Below, one piece after another: positions 10,715 through 21,959 of a DNA stretch of 64,000 nt (position 1 is its first letter; each line of letters starts with the position of its first letter). Below the pieces are notes generated by a model that saw nothing but the letters and a program-made list of their open reading frames with translations, did no database searches and was not told the origin of the DNA. Source of the stretch: Myotis daubentonii (lineage: Eukaryota; Chordata; Mammalia; Chiroptera; Vespertilionidae); NCBI RefSeq assembly GCF_963259705.1, contig NC_081844.1, positions 30,334,294 through 30,398,293 of the forward strand. The letters run 5' to 3'. The translations under genes and the position numbers were made by a program.

Positions 10715-11100
10715 TGGGAGTCAGGCGTATGCCCGTGGTTCCCTGCCTCCTAACACCCGTCCTCCCACTCTTCCCCACCCCCAGAACCACTGCTGGATGG
10801 CACTCTGTTAAAGACTGCCAGACTCCCTTGCAGCTAGCTAGCGAGGAATGACCATGTGACCGAGTCCTGGTCAATGAGATTTTGGAATGTGCTTTGGGGA
10901 AGACTCCATAAAGGAGACAGTCCAGTGGAGAAAATCTACTTTGTCCTTCTGTCCTCCTTCCTTCCTGCTGCTAGAATAAGGATGTGGATGGTTGGATCTT
11001 TGGCAATGTGTTCGACCATGAGGAGCAACATGGTAGACATACTGAGGAAGATGCAGGACTATGTTCTTGAACAGCTAAATAAATCATCCCTGGATGACAA
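10715..11100. repeat. Unclassified old interspersed repeat (LTR-like)
   Basis: 'cagactcccttgcagctag' and 'accatgtgaccgagtcctgg' match a pattern seen widely in mammalian genomes, but I cannot name the family. The 90-codon frame across it is not considered coding. Confidence 0.35.
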
Positions 11101-11101
11101 G

Positions 11102-11360
11102 TCATTCATTTATTTAACAAGCATTTAATGAGCACTTCTATGTGCCATTGGGAACTTGCTGATGAAGCTGATAAAAATTCCTGTCCCCATGGAGCTGACA
11201 TTCCAAGGAGGAAGAGGGGGAGGAAGAAGGAGGAAGAGAGCAGATAATGAAGAAATACCTAGTGTCAGGAGGTAAGTGCTAGGGAGGAAGATGAAGGGGC
11301 TAAAAGAGAGTGGAGGGATTGATAGGCGAAGGCTCTTGGAATAAGTACTTTAGGTAAAGA
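11102..11360 (-). repeat. L2 LINE 3' end
   Basis: 'cattcatttatttaacaagc', 'gagcacttctatgtgcc' and 'cctgtccccatggagctgaca' in the antisense order. Confidence 0.75.
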
Positions 11361-11499
11361 TCTTAATGAGTAGAAAATAGAAAAAATGTTTCTTAATATT
11401 GAAGCAAGTTGACTTGGGTTTTCCTGTTACTTGCAGCTAAAAGCATTGATACTGCTGTTCTTTCTTTAAGTTCTCACACCATATCCATGGGGTGCAGAA

Positions 11500-11635
11500 G
11501 CAATGATCACCCTGTTTTACAGATGAGGAGACTCCAGCTGGGTGGGGAAGTGACATGCCCAAGATCACACAGCTAGTAAGAGGAAGAGCCAGGAGTAAGG
11601 CCCTTAGTGGCATGGGTAGCTGGGAGCCATGGGAG
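11500..11635 (-). repeat. MIR fragment
   Basis: 'ttttacagatgaggaga' then 'agatcacacagctagtaag', classic MIR minus strand. Confidence 0.8.
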
Positions 11636-11879
11636 GTTTGAAGCTGAGAATCATGCAGTGAGATGTGGGGATCAGGTGGGGCAGGAAGCTGCGTAAAGAG
11701 ACATATCCGACCTCCACACTTTGCTTCCGCAGTTCCCCTGCCTGAGATGGCTTCTCTTTCCAACCCCAGCTGCAGCCACACCTCCTCCCGGAAGCCCCCC
11801 GGCCCCCTCTGTCCTCATCATCTCATCGTGCCCTTCTGCTGAGAGCTCAGAGGGTTGGGGACAAGCGGTGTGTCCCTCT

Positions 11880-12060
11880 CCCTGCCACCGCGCCATCATG
11901 TTTATGCATCGCTCTGGAAAAAACTGATTACATTCCAGCCTGACCTTCTCCCTGTCGGCAGGGCCCATTACTGCATCAATCACTCGGCTCAGAGGGGGAA
12001 AAATTATTTTATCTTTAACGATATTTAAAAGTGCTCAGCGGGGCCGTCACGGGTACTGGG
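11880..12060. promoter_or_regulatory. AT-rich island, candidate conserved element
   Basis: Contains 'tttatgcat', 'ctgattacattcc', 'catcaatcac' (PBX/MEIS-like) and a 'ttatcttta' GATA-type site in unique sequence. Inferred only. Flanking 11636-11879 and 12061-12344 show nothing beyond a CT-rich drift. Confidence 0.3.
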
Positions 12061-12360
12061 CCCGGGCAGCTGCTGGGCTCTGCATCTAAATCCCCGCTCC
12101 CTGTTTGCTTTCTCCCCGCCTTAGAGAAACTACTGAACCCTCCGGTTTGCAAACTTAATTTCCACCCTCGGAAGCCACCCCATTTCCAAGGGGGAGCCGT
12201 CCGTCTTCCTCTGTTCGTCTCTCTTCGTCTCTGCCTTGACTCTCTTTGTCTTTCTGTCTCTGACTCTGTCTCTCTCAGCCACTGTCTCTCTTTGTCTCTG
12301 ACACTTTGTCTCTTTCCGCCCTGTCTTTGTTAGGACTCTGGGAACCCCAAGTGACCTCTC

Positions 12361-12440
12361 CTTTTTTTTTTTTTAAATTCTCACCTGAGGATATTTTTCC
12401 ATTGCTTTTCTGAGAGAGTGGAAGGGAGGGAGGGAAGGGA

Positions 12441-12497
<57 letters not shown>

Positions 12498-12661
12498 TCA
12501 GTGTGAGAAGGACACATTGACTGGTTGCCTTCTGCACACACCCAGACTGGGGGCAGGGAGTGAACCTGCAACCCAGGTACGTGCCCTTGACCAGGAATCA
12601 AACCCAAGACCCTTTGGTGCACAGGGCGACGCTCTAACCACTGAACACACCGGCCAGGGCC
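12361..12661 (-). repeat. Ves SINE with internal (GA)n expansion
   Basis: Minus-strand SINE with the 'cctgaggatatttttccatt' tail variant and a GA repeat of about 50 bases inside its purine-rich body (12446-12494). Flanked by imperfect duplications 'ccaagtgacctct' and 'ccaagtgatctct'. Confidence 0.9.
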
Positions 12662-12719
12662 CAAGTGATCTCTTGAGTGCTCATCCGGAGGGGTGCCTAC
12701 AAGTCAGTTCCTCCTTTCC

Positions 12720-12880
12720 AGCACCCTGTGATGGACATGCCATGATCATGTCCACTTTCCAGTGCTGGAGATGGAGGCCCAGAGAGGCAACGCTCTTTTG
12801 TCACGGTCACACAGCAATAATCACAAGGCTGAGCTGGGGAGATCTGAAACCACAGCTGTCTCTCACCAGCCCTGGTCCCC
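12720..12880 (-). repeat. MIR fragment
   Basis: 'atggaggcccagagaggcaac' and 'cggtcacacagcaataa'. Confidence 0.7.
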
Positions 12881-13263
12881 TTAATGAGCCTCACCTCTCC
12901 CTGAAAAGAAAGAAAAGCTGTTGTCACTTCCTCCTGAAAGCAGGGTAGGAGCCTGAGGGCTTGCAAGTCTCAAACCTCAGGGGTGGGTTTGAATCTTCAG
13001 TCGGCCACAGGGAGAAGCCACGGACAGGCATTGAGTAGCTGCTGCCGCCATCTCCTCTGGCGCCTGAGCCTTCGTGGGGCTGTAGGGGGCTGGGGTCCTG
13101 AATGCCACGGTGGGATGGCCAGGTAAAGTACAAACTGTCCAGTTAAATTAGAATTTCAGATGAACCATGAATAACTTTTTAGCATTAGTACATCCCCAAT
13201 ACTGTGTGGGATGTACTTATATTAAAAATTCATTTATTGTTTGTCTGAAACTCAGATTTAACT

Positions 13264-13742
13264 AGGCCTCCTGTATTTTAAAATATATATATATGTTTAT
13301 TGATTCCAGACAGGTAGGGAGAAAGAGAGAGAGAAACATCAATGATGAGAGAGAATCACCGATCAGCTGCCTCCTGCACGCTCCCCACCAGGGATCCAGC
13401 CCGCAACCGGGGAATGTGCCCCTGACTGGACACGAACCCGGGACCCTTCAGTCCGCAGGCCGACGCTCTTTTCACTGAGCCAAACCAGCTAGGGCAGGCC
13501 TCCTGTATTTTTAAAAAAATATATTTTCTTGATTTTTTTACAGAGAGAAAGGGAGAGGGATAGAGAGTTAGAAACATCGATGAGAGAGAAACATCGATCA
13601 GCTGCCTCCTGCACGCCCCCTACTGGGGATGTGCCCGCAACCAAGGTACATGCCCTTGACTGGAATCAGACCTGGGACCTTTCAGTCCACAGGCCGACGC
13701 TCTACCCACTGAGCCAAACTGGCTAGGGCCTCCTGTATTTTT
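13264..13742 (-). repeat. Two tandem Ves SINEs at one target site
   Basis: Minus-strand Ves copies at 13280-13495 and 13512-13726, with three copies of the target repeat AGGCCTCCTGTATTTT (13264-13279, 13496-13511, about 13727-13742; the last starts GGGCC). The same arrangement is seen at 2426-2874. Confidence 0.92.
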
Positions 13743-14155
13743 ATTGACCAAACTTGGCAACCCTCACTTGGGACTCTCTCTGGAGGAACAGAAGGTTCTG
13801 GACACCGTGGGGCAGACTCATTTATGCACATGGTCTGGGTGTGACAATGTGGTCTCCAAGCATGGAACACACTGAGAGATGTGTGGGCGCTATGGCTCAC
13901 GACCCTCTGCTGGAGCCAGGGCCGGCCTCCATCATTTGGAAATGGCAGTCTCCACGGAGGTTTAACTTCCAGGGTAAAGCTGGCCAGAAGCCCGACATCT
14001 CACGAGGGGACAAAGAACGCAGCCAGACCCAGGCCACTGTCTTCCCACCCCCTCATCCTGCACCCACGCCGGCCTGCCAGCCACCCCATCACGGCCCATC
14101 CCAAGGCTGGTGGCCCTGCCCTCAGGGTGTCAGTACCTCCGTTCTAAATTTCACC
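13743..14155. other. Unique intergenic sequence
   Basis: Open frames exist on the plus strand because of high GC, but they show no domain. Confidence 0.45.
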
Positions 14156-14480
14156 CCAGAAATCAATTAGGTCCTTGGGCAAGTTGATTATAAATCAGCT
14201 ATTTTCATAATTGTTATGTCTTTAATAAATCAAAGCTGTGCACATTGCCGGCAAAATGGTGCTTTTCTCCGGGGTCATCAATTACCCGGGGAAGACAGGG
14301 CCGCGTCCACAGTCCCTCGTCCGGCACCGGCCTGGAGAGGCTGCCGCCGCCCAGGGAGCTCCTGGACCTGGGCCAGGCTGTTCCATTACAGAATTGCTTA
14401 AGCAGCGTTTTAAATAACAAAAAGGGATATCATTTAATTTTTTTTTTTTGCAACGTGGAGATCAATACGCTGTCCTTCAG
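14156..14480. promoter_or_regulatory. AT-rich island, candidate conserved element
   Basis: 'aatcaattaggtcc', 'gttgattataaatcagct', 'cataattgttatg', 'catcaattaccc' and 'catttaatttt' cluster within 300 bases, with no repeat recognised. Candidate enhancer by composition only. Confidence 0.3.
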
Positions 14481-14689
14481 ATGGCATGACGGATCGTCTT
14501 GGCCAGCTTCTCCGAGTTAATCCAATTTCCGTGGGTCTGGCTGTGACTGGGTGGGCTGGGCCCCGCCTGGAATGCATGAGTTTGCAGGGTCTTCCCAGCC
14601 TGGGCCTATGACCGCTGCGGGTATGTACGCGCGGGGGAAGCAGGGAGGTGGGCAAGGAGCCAGTTCCGCAGGGCTGTGAGCCTCAGCCA

Positions 14690-14870
14690 GGGATGATTCT
14701 GTCCCCCGGGGACACTGGGTAATGTCTGGGGACATCTGTGGTTGTCACGACTGGGGCAGCTCCTGGCATTGCGTGGGCAGGGGCCAGGGATGCTGCTCAG
14801 ACCCCACAGGGCCCAGGACAGCCCCCCACAGAGAACGTCCCAGCCCCAGTGTCAGCAGTGCCGAGGGGCG
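14690..14870 (+). repeat. Old hAT-Charlie-type MITE fragment
   Basis: 'gggtaatgtctggggacatct', 'tggttgtcacgactgg', 'gccagggatgctgctcag' and 'aggacagccccccacaga'. Same family as 22240-22440 and 49660-49800. Confidence 0.65.
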
Positions 14871-15099
14871 AGCAATTCATAAAGGGCAGCAGGTGAGAGG
14901 TCTCCCCTCTCTTCGCTCCTGAGCGCCGTGCCCTGGTTATTCCGAAGCTCGGGGCCCAGGTTTGAGTTCTGGGTCTGCTGCTGGTGGGGCTATAATTTGA
15001 GGGCAAACTTGCCTGATTAGTTTCTCCCACCACAACATGGGCCTCTGGGTTCCTCCCCTGCCTCCCCGAAGGGCTCAAGAGATCCTAGAATCAATGCTT

Positions 15100-15960
15100 C
15101 AAGTCAGCCAGTATATATTGAGCGCCTACTGTATACCGAGCACCGTTCTGGGTATCGGGGATCCAGCCACCAAGATGGAGGAAAGGCCTGCCCTAAGGTG
15201 GTTTAAATTCTAATTGGGGGAGAGAGAGTCCCAAGTAAATGAGTAAATGAGGAAGGCAGTTCCAGAGGTCGAAGGAAGTAAGAAAGAGAGTGGCTGGTGG
15301 TTGGTGGTGGGGCAATTAGGGCAGGAAGCATAGGGTGTGGATTAGTCAGGGCTCTCCAGAGACACAGAACCAATCGGATATAAATATATATATAGGCAGA
15401 GATTTGTTTATTATAAAGAATTGGCTCACGCAATAATGAAACCTGAGACGGCCTACGATCCGATCCCCGTTGTCCGTGAGCTGGAGCCCCAGGAAAGCGG
15501 ATGGTGTAAGTCCCAGCCCAAAGGCAGAAGACAGATGTCCCAGCTCAAGAAGTCAGGCAGAGAGGAAACTCTCCCTTCCTCTGCCTTTTTGTTTCTTCAG
15601 GCTCAACAAACTGGATGCGCCCCACCCACACTGGGGAGAGCCGCACGCTCTACCCAGCCTACCCACTCGAATGCTGCGCACCCCACGGCCCAGCCAAATA
15701 AAAGTTACCACGGGGGGCTTTTCTGAGGAGGTGACATTGGAGCAAGAGCCCTCTGGCAGCTGGCGGGGGGGGGGGGCAGTGAAGTCTTGGCTTAGGTAGC
15801 AGTCAACTTCCTGACCTCCCTTCCCAGGGATTCTGCTTTGCCACATGTGGGCATGACGATTGGGCTGAGGAATTGGGGGGCAGGGAGGAGGGGTGGAACA
15901 AGCCAGCCAGGTATGAGCAAAAACCCGGAGGTGGAAAAACTTGGGGAGTTTTGGAAAGAG
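15100..15960 (-). repeat. L2 LINE 3' region split by another repeat
   Basis: 15100-15290 carries 'tgagcgcctactgtataccgag'. The L2 resumes at 15722 with 'ctgaggaggtgacattggagc'. The intervening 15335-15715 is an unclassified repeat beginning 'gattagtcagggctctccaga'. Confidence 0.65.
15335..15715. repeat. Unclassified old interspersed repeat inside L2
   Basis: 'gattagtcagggctctccaga', 'gacacagaaccaat' and 'ttataaagaattggctcacg' form a pattern common in mammalian genomes. Family name uncertain. Confidence 0.5.
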
Positions 15961-16189
15961 GCTGGGACTTGATGTCAGAAGAGAAAGCGAACGTTGATTC
16001 TTGATGGCCAATTGGAATGCTGGATCAAACCATTCCTGAAGTCCACACTACTTCTGAACCAGATGAAAACCTAGCCTCACTTTGCCTTGTGAGACTCTAA
16101 GCCTGGAGGACATGCAAGAAACCCACAGACTCTGGGGTCAGACATAGGAAGAGCTGGTACAGCAGTCTTCCTTCTCCTTCTTCCTCTCC

Positions 16190-16395
16190 TTTTTTAATGT
16201 TTTTATTGATTTCAGAGAGGAAGGGGGAGGGAAAGGGAGATAGAAACATCGGTGATGAGAGAGAAACATTGATCGGCTGCCTCCTACATGCTTCCTACTG
16301 GGGTTGAGCCTGAAACCTGGGCATGTGCCCTGACCAGGAATCCAACTGGTGATGCCCTGGTGCATGGGGTGATAATCAATTGAGCCACCATCACT
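16190..16395 (-). repeat. Ves SINE
   Basis: 'tttttattgatttcagagagg', 'tcggctgcctcctacatgc', and a diverged head ending 'tgagccaccatcacttg'. A C-homopolymer follows at 16497-16512. Confidence 0.88.
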
Positions 16396-16512
16396 TGCTG
16401 TTGTTTGTCAGGATGAACCATTTGGATTGAAGTCTTGGCAGCTGGGAGCCATAGAAGGTGCTGGAGTAGAGAAATGACTCCCTTAACCACCGCCTCCCCC
16501 CCCCCCCCCCCC

Positions 16513-17086
16513 ATCAAATGATTGCCCTTTTTCTTCCTCTGGCTGGCTTGGAGAAGGCCTCAGGTTGGAGCCGGCCGGCTGCAACCCCCCCAGTCCCCCC
16601 CTGCCCCAGACTGGCTGCTGGGCTGTCATCTCTGCGGGAAAGCCCGGGAACAGGAGCCGAGAATGACCCGTGATTGTCGCGGAGGCCTGTGCTCTAATTT
16701 CCACGGATGGGTTTTGAGCGGCTAATGTAGTCCCCGCTGGGCAGGAGATGGAGCGCTCGGCAGGGCCTCCGACACGCGAGCGTTTGAGACCCATCTACAG
16801 CCAGGGCTGGAACGCTCGACCTTGCCTGTGCTGCCCTGGGCCCGGGAACTCCCGTCCTGGGGGCTCTGAGTGGAGAAGGCGGGGCAGAACCCTTTGCCTT
16901 CTTGGATCTGGCCAAGCCGACGTGGGTCAGCGGGGCCAGGCTCTGAAGTGGGTCGCTAGGGTTGGGTTTAGGATTTAGAGGCGGTGGGACTGGGAGGGGT
17001 ACAGTGTCCTCTGGAGATGGATGGGGAAACTGAGGCTCAGTGAAGGGCAGGATCCAGCATCCAACTCTGGAGCCGGGCTCAGCATG
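16513..17086. other. Unique GC-rich intergenic sequence
   Basis: Open frames on both strands reflect base composition. A MIR-like patch lies near 17010-17070. Confidence 0.45.
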
Positions 17087-17094
17087 GTTTAGAC

Positions 17095-17306
17095 CCGTGG
17101 TCGGCAAAATGCGGCTCGCGAGCCACATGCGGCTCTTTGGCCCCTTGAGTGTGGCTCTTCCTAAGCCTTTGGAGTACCCTAATTAGGTTAATAACAATGC
17201 ACCTACCTATATAGTTTAAGTTTAAAAAATTTGGCTCTCAAAAGAAATTTCAATCGTTGTACTGTTGATATTTGGCTCTGTTGACTAATGAGTTTGCCGA
17301 CCACTG
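17095..17306 (-). mobile_element. Bat-type hAT MITE with 8-bp target duplication
   Basis: 212 bp, ends CCGTGGTCGGCAAA... and ...TTTGCCGACCACTG, 'gcggctcgcgagccaca' near one end. Perfect 8-base target duplication GTTTAGAC at 17087-17094 and 17307-17314. Nonautonomous. Confidence 0.92.
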
Positions 17307-17668
17307 GTTTAGACTCATCTCCAAGCGGGCCCCAGGCCAGTGTTTGTTGAATGAATAAAGGAATCCCACAATGACCACACCGGGGTGCCGAAGGGCGGCG
17401 TCCGGACACTGAGGCAGTCACCATAGTTCTCGCACACAAAACCCCTTCAAGGGCGGATGTGGTCATGACCTGTCTCCCTCAGGGGCCCAGACACTCAGAC
17501 GGGGAGAGGCCTGGTGTGCGGTTTCTCTCCCAGACCCCCACCCCAGCCCTGGCAGGTGGGAGGTAGTGGAGGCAGCTGTGGGGTGGGAAGTGGAGGGAAG
17601 ACAAGTAGCTCTGGCTGGAGCCCCGGATGTGAGGGGCAGGGGCAGCACAAGGGTGGAGACAGTGTGGT

Positions 17669-17866
17669 CAGGGGTCCTCAAACTTTTTAAACAGGGGGCC
17701 AGTTCACTGTCCCTTCGATCGTTGGAGGGCTGGACTATAGTTTAAAAAAAAACTATGAACAAATTCCTATGCACACAGCGGCGACCGGATAAATGTTTTC
17801 GGCAGGCCGGATAAATGTTTTCGGCGGGCTGCATGTGGCCCGTGGGCCGTAGTTTGAGGACCCGTA
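17669..17866 (+). mobile_element. hAT MITE, 'ggggtcctcaaactttt' type
   Basis: Ends 'caggggtcctcaaac' and 'gtagtttgaggaccc' are inverted repeats. Near the right end a unit containing 'cggataaatgttttcggc' is present twice in tandem (about 17786-17835). No clear target duplication. The sequence resembles the OposCharlie-like hAT group, an inference. Confidence 0.75.
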
Positions 17867-17869
17867 GGC

Positions 17870-18294
17870 TCACACTGTGGGGGCTCAGCCAGGCCATCCT
17901 GCTGGAGACGGGGCCGCCATCCCGGGGTTTCAGGTGGGAGCTTGGTCCACATTTGCTGAAGGAAGAAACACCTGACTGATAACACGGAGTTGGCCCCTCC
18001 TCGCACCTCTCCACAGCCCCCTGCAGGGACTCGGCTCCACTGAGCCTGCATTTCTGTGTCCCTACTGTGCACAAGGCAGGCCCAGCGGGGAGATTAGAAG
18101 GAGGACGATGTGTGGCAGCAGAACAGAAGACCTGGAGGCGCCTCAGAGAGAGAAAACCTCCGAGACTCAGGCGGACGGACGAAGACCCCACTCAGCAAGA
18201 CACCATTCCCCTCGCGCGCTCCGCTCTGGCTTGACGCCGGGACCAGGGGCCGAGGACAGCAGGGTTTTACTGTGCGCTTTTCCTTAAAATGAGA
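17870..18294. other. Unique intergenic sequence
   Basis: Nothing recognised. Confidence 0.45.
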
Positions 18295-18440
18295 AACAAG
18301 ATCCTAACGCAGGACGCCGCTCTCGGATTCCTCAAGAAAGCAGTGCACTTTTTGTTATTAGATTGTTTGCAGCGGCTGAGGTGGCCTATGCAAATGGCGC
18401 TGTGATTAATTCTCTCCCCCCCTTGTTGGAGTTTTCACGT
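18295..18440. promoter_or_regulatory. AT-rich island, candidate conserved element
   Basis: 'ttgttattagattgtttgc', 'tatgcaaatg' (octamer) and 'tgattaattc' within 100 bases of non-repeat sequence. Inference. Confidence 0.3.
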
Positions 18441-18689
18441 CGCCCACGTGCGCCCCCCCCCACCTGTGGTGAGTGGATCCTGGGGTGGGTGGTGGTGCAA
18501 TCAAGCCCAGGTGGTGGCAGTTCATTTCCTGACAATAAGAAGTCCTCCACCCCCACAGGGACATGGGCACATGTGTCATCAGAGAAAAGCCTGGGGCGGA
18601 GACGGGGGGCACAGAATCTTCAGGAGGCGGTTTGCCTCGAAGTGTGTTCAGGAGGCGGTTCTGCCCAGGGCTTGTCGTGGATTTGCTCA

Positions 18690-18840
18690 TCTGGTCCCCA
18701 CACAGGTCCGTGGCGTTGGCACTACCATTTCCCCATAATGGCCCACGGAAGCGAGGTGGCTTGGCCAGCGTCACACAGAATGGGAGCGGCAGAGCGGGGA
18801 TTCCAGCGCAGGCAGTCTGGCTCTTACACACCGGGCCGGC
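18690..18840 (-). repeat. MIR fragment
   Basis: 'agcgtcacacagaatgggag' and 'gggattccagcgcaggca', in MIR order. The 18441-18689 stretch is unique. Confidence 0.65.
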
Positions 18841-18979
18841 CTTCTGCCTCGGGCTGGTCCGTGCAGCTCGCAGCCTCCTAAGGCTTCCCTCGGCCCAGGC
18901 AGTTGAGACTCTAAAGGCTGGAGCTTTGTGGCTGCCTCAGTTCCCTCCCTTCTGCCACCAGCTGCCCTTGGCCAAGGCT

Positions 18980-19300
18980 GCAGCCTCGCGCCTGCCTTCC
19001 GGGAATCCTTCAGCTATTCCTCCCAGACCAATCTCTCCGGTTTCCTCCTTGGTCCTCAGGGACACCAGGCACTGACCTGCCTCAGGGCCTTTGCATGTGC
19101 TATTCCCATTTCCTGCAACACCCTTCCCCCACTTCTCCATATGGCTCTTTGCTCTGACTCCCCACACCCCTGCCCCCCCAATACTCTTCATCTCACCAGC
19201 GTTGCTGCTGTCTTCTGATGTCCATCATCCTGCCCATGAGTACAGCGGCCATGCTCCTTTTGGTCACTGCTGAATGTCTGATGTTAAATGGTTGAGCAAA
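18980..19300 (+). repeat. L2 LINE fragment
   Basis: 'ctcagggcctttgcatgtgct' followed by the L2 3' region. A MIR-like patch ('ttttacagatggggagactg') is at 19338-19375. Confidence 0.7.
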
Positions 19301-19424
19301 ACTTTCCAGCAATCCTGAGTCCAGGCCTATGATTGATGCCCATTTTACAGATGGGGAGACTGAGGTCTCTCCAATGCCAAGGCTTTGCTCAGTTTCTCTA
19401 TTCTGACCCCTTTTGGGCCATGAC

Positions 19425-19900
19425 CCCTCTGGGCATAAAGGGGTGGGAGGAATCATGGCCCCTCCCCAAACACGTCCACATTCTAATCTCCGGAACCTGT
19501 GACTATGATTGTTTTCATGACGTAAGGGGGACTTTGCAGATGAATTAAGATCCCTGAGATGGAAGATTACCCTGGATTAACCAAGGGAGGGGGTGGGGGG
19601 GGGGGCCCAGTATCATCACAGGGTCCTCATAAGAGGGAGGCAGGAGGGACAGAGTCAGAGATGGAAGTGGCTACGATGGAGGAAGAGGCCATGAGCAAGG
19701 ATGTGGCACCCCTAGAAGTTGGAAAAGGCCGGAAACTCGGGGAGGACCAGCCGTGCTCACACCTGGCTTTAGCCCCAGGAGACCCTTTTAGACGCTGACC
19801 TCCAGGACTAATCAGAGAATCAGTTTGTGTTGTTTTCCAAGCGTTTCACGAGGTTTGTGGTCCTTGGTTACGCAGCCCGAGGAAACTCATACCTGGGGCG
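19425..19900 (+). repeat. MLT1-type MaLR LTR, near complete
   Basis: 'tggcccctccccaaac', 'ggaacctgtgac', 'gatggaggaagaggccatgag', 'ctttagccccaggagaccc' and 'gcagcccgaggaaactcatac'. A G-homopolymer lies at 19590-19604. Confidence 0.85.
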
Positions 19901-20019
19901 ACTCTGAACAGCCTTTCCACACACACAAGCCCTTTCTCCTGGAAAGGCCACTGAAGGCCCTGCTTCATCCGTTTCAACACACTCCGTGTAAGGGGGCTCG
20001 CGTGGAAGGGCAGTGGCCG

Positions 20020-20130
20020 CAGGGAGGCCCTGTAACCTTGGCTCGGCCGTGCTGACCCTGAGCAGCCTCTGTTTTCTCATCTGGAAAATGGGAATAACCT
20101 TCATCGCCCGTCCCACCGGCTGGTGCAGAG
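20020..20130 (+). repeat. MIR fragment
   Basis: 'ctgttttctcatctggaaaat' and flanking MIR text. Confidence 0.7.
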
Positions 20131-20199
20131 CCCCAAAGGCAGGAATGACTTTGGCAAGGCTTTGCCACGTGTCCTGTGCTGTGCCTAATGGGCACTTAG

Positions 20200-20620
20200 A
20201 ATCTGGCCTGCCCCTTGCCCGCTCTCTGGGCTTCTTTCTGCACCCTGAACGCCCATCCCCCCCGCCCCCCCAGGCCTTTACCCATGCTGTGCCCTCTGCT
20301 TGGGACTCCCTTCCATTTCACCTGTTTTTCTCTTGCTCACCCATAGAGGACCTGGAACACCAGACACCTCTCACGCGAGGAAACAGTCCATGATGGCTCA
20401 GGGTACCCCGGGTGCGTCTGCCAGCGCCTCTGTGACCCCTGTCAGAGCCCTCAGCCCCCTGGGGCTGGAATCTGCTTGGTCATAGGATCATCTGTGAGCG
20501 CAGGAGGGCGGGGCCATCTGCCTCAGTCACCGCTGTGTCCCCCGTGCTCAACACACAGCCTGGCGCACAGTAGGAACTCAGGCAGTATTTTGGCCTGAGC
20601 ACCTGAATTAAACGGCATAC
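20200..20620 (+). repeat. L2 LINE 3' end
   Basis: 'ggcctttacccatgctgtgc' at one end and 'cacagcctggcgcacagtagg' near the other. Confidence 0.7.
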
Positions 20621-20879
20621 GTTGGATGCATTGTTATTACTAGAGAAAAGGGCCCAGAGAGGGGAGGGAAGGCACCCGAGGCCTCCTGGGAATGAGCCTT
20701 CAGATGATGTTAAAATGGTGCCTTTGTCCTCCAGGGGCCCCTCCTCCCTCACTGCCTCTGGTAAGGAGCCCTGAAGGAGGAGCTTGCCTTCTGCCAGCTG
20801 GGTGACTTCGGGCAAGCCCCCCCGACCCTGACACCCTCACATCCTACATCCCTCTAAGGTGGGAACATAAAGGGCCAAT

Positions 20880-21084
20880 CGCCCAGCCAGTGTGGCTCAG
20901 TGGTTGAGCGTGGACCCATGAACCAGGAAGTCATGGTCCGATTCCTGGTCAGGGCACATGCCTGGGTTGCAGGCTCCATCCCCAGTAGGGAGCGTGCAGG
21001 GGGCAGCCGATGGATGATTCTCTCTCATCATTGATGTTTCTGTCTCTCCCTCTCCCTTCCTCTCTCTGAAATCAATAAAAATAT

Positions 21085-21141
<57 letters not shown>
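20880..21141 (+). repeat. Ves SINE with (CA)n tail
   Basis: Full Ves ending in 'aatcaataaaaatatattc' and then a CA repeat (21088-21140). Flanked by the perfect 15-base target duplication ACATAAAGGGCCAAT (20865-20879 and 21142-21156). The CA repeat lies inside the duplication, so it grew from the SINE tail. Confidence 0.95.
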
Positions 21142-21299
21142 ACATAAAGGGCCAATAATGGACAAGGCACAGAGACAGCAGTCAGATTCTTGAGGTCACA
21201 CAGCAAGTCCTGAGGAGTGAGGGACTGCCCCTCCCCCAGCCTTCCTTCTCGGGCCCGGGGAGCATGGATGGCCATCTCCCCGGCATGGGTTAATGAGCG

Positions 21300-21640
21300 T
21301 CTGGCAGCCAGACCAGCACAAGGACAAGCTCGATGAACTTGTTTTTGTGGATATCTCAATGCAGCGGCCTGGCCAAGCGCGCCCGCTGGTTGCCTCGCCC
21401 CACTCCCGCGCCCGCCCCTCGCCCGCCTTTGTCAATATCTCAAAGTGCCAGGCGAAATCCCCTTCAATGCAAACCTCTGCTGAACACTGGAGGATCTCTT
21501 TGATTTTCCCCTCCCTATTTATTTATTCTCGCCCTCCCTCTCCCCTCCTCCCACAGCTCCGACAAGAAACGATTAAACAGCAGGGGAGGCCAAAAAAAGA
21601 TGAACAAAGACAAGCATTCCGGGCCGAACGGGGGATTTTC
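21300..21640. promoter_or_regulatory. Candidate conserved element
   Basis: Non-repeat sequence with two 'aatatctcaa'-like motifs (21350 and 21432), 'ctttgattttcccc' and 'acgattaaacagc'. Composition differs from both flanks. Inference only. Confidence 0.28.
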
Positions 21641-21955
21641 AGGTGGAGAATGTGGCTGGCAAAGGTGGAAGTGGAATTGAGTGGGTTGAAAGGAGGCCGG
21701 TTCCCAGCAGAGGATTCTACCAGCTCGGGGCACAAAGGCAGCGACTGGGGCCGCCAACACCTGCTCCCTTTTCAGAGGCCACAATGGAGACGTTAAGCTT
21801 CAGCCACCGCCTCCTGTGGGGTTCGGCTGTCCCGGATTTGCGGGGACACAGCGGGGCAGCTAAGGGGGTCTCTTGGTCCAAGGCTGTGAGTGGGGGGCTC
21901 TGACAGTCAGAACAACCCAAACAACAATCACCAGGCTTGGGTTTGAGTCCCAGCT
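21641..21955. other. Unique intergenic sequence
   Basis: Nothing recognised. Confidence 0.45.
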
Positions 21956-21959
21956 CAGC

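Noticed and set aside
2426..13742. CRISPR-like regularly spaced direct repeats
   Set aside because: The spaced repeats are target-site duplications around SINEs, in a vertebrate genome, with spacers that are themselves the same SINE.
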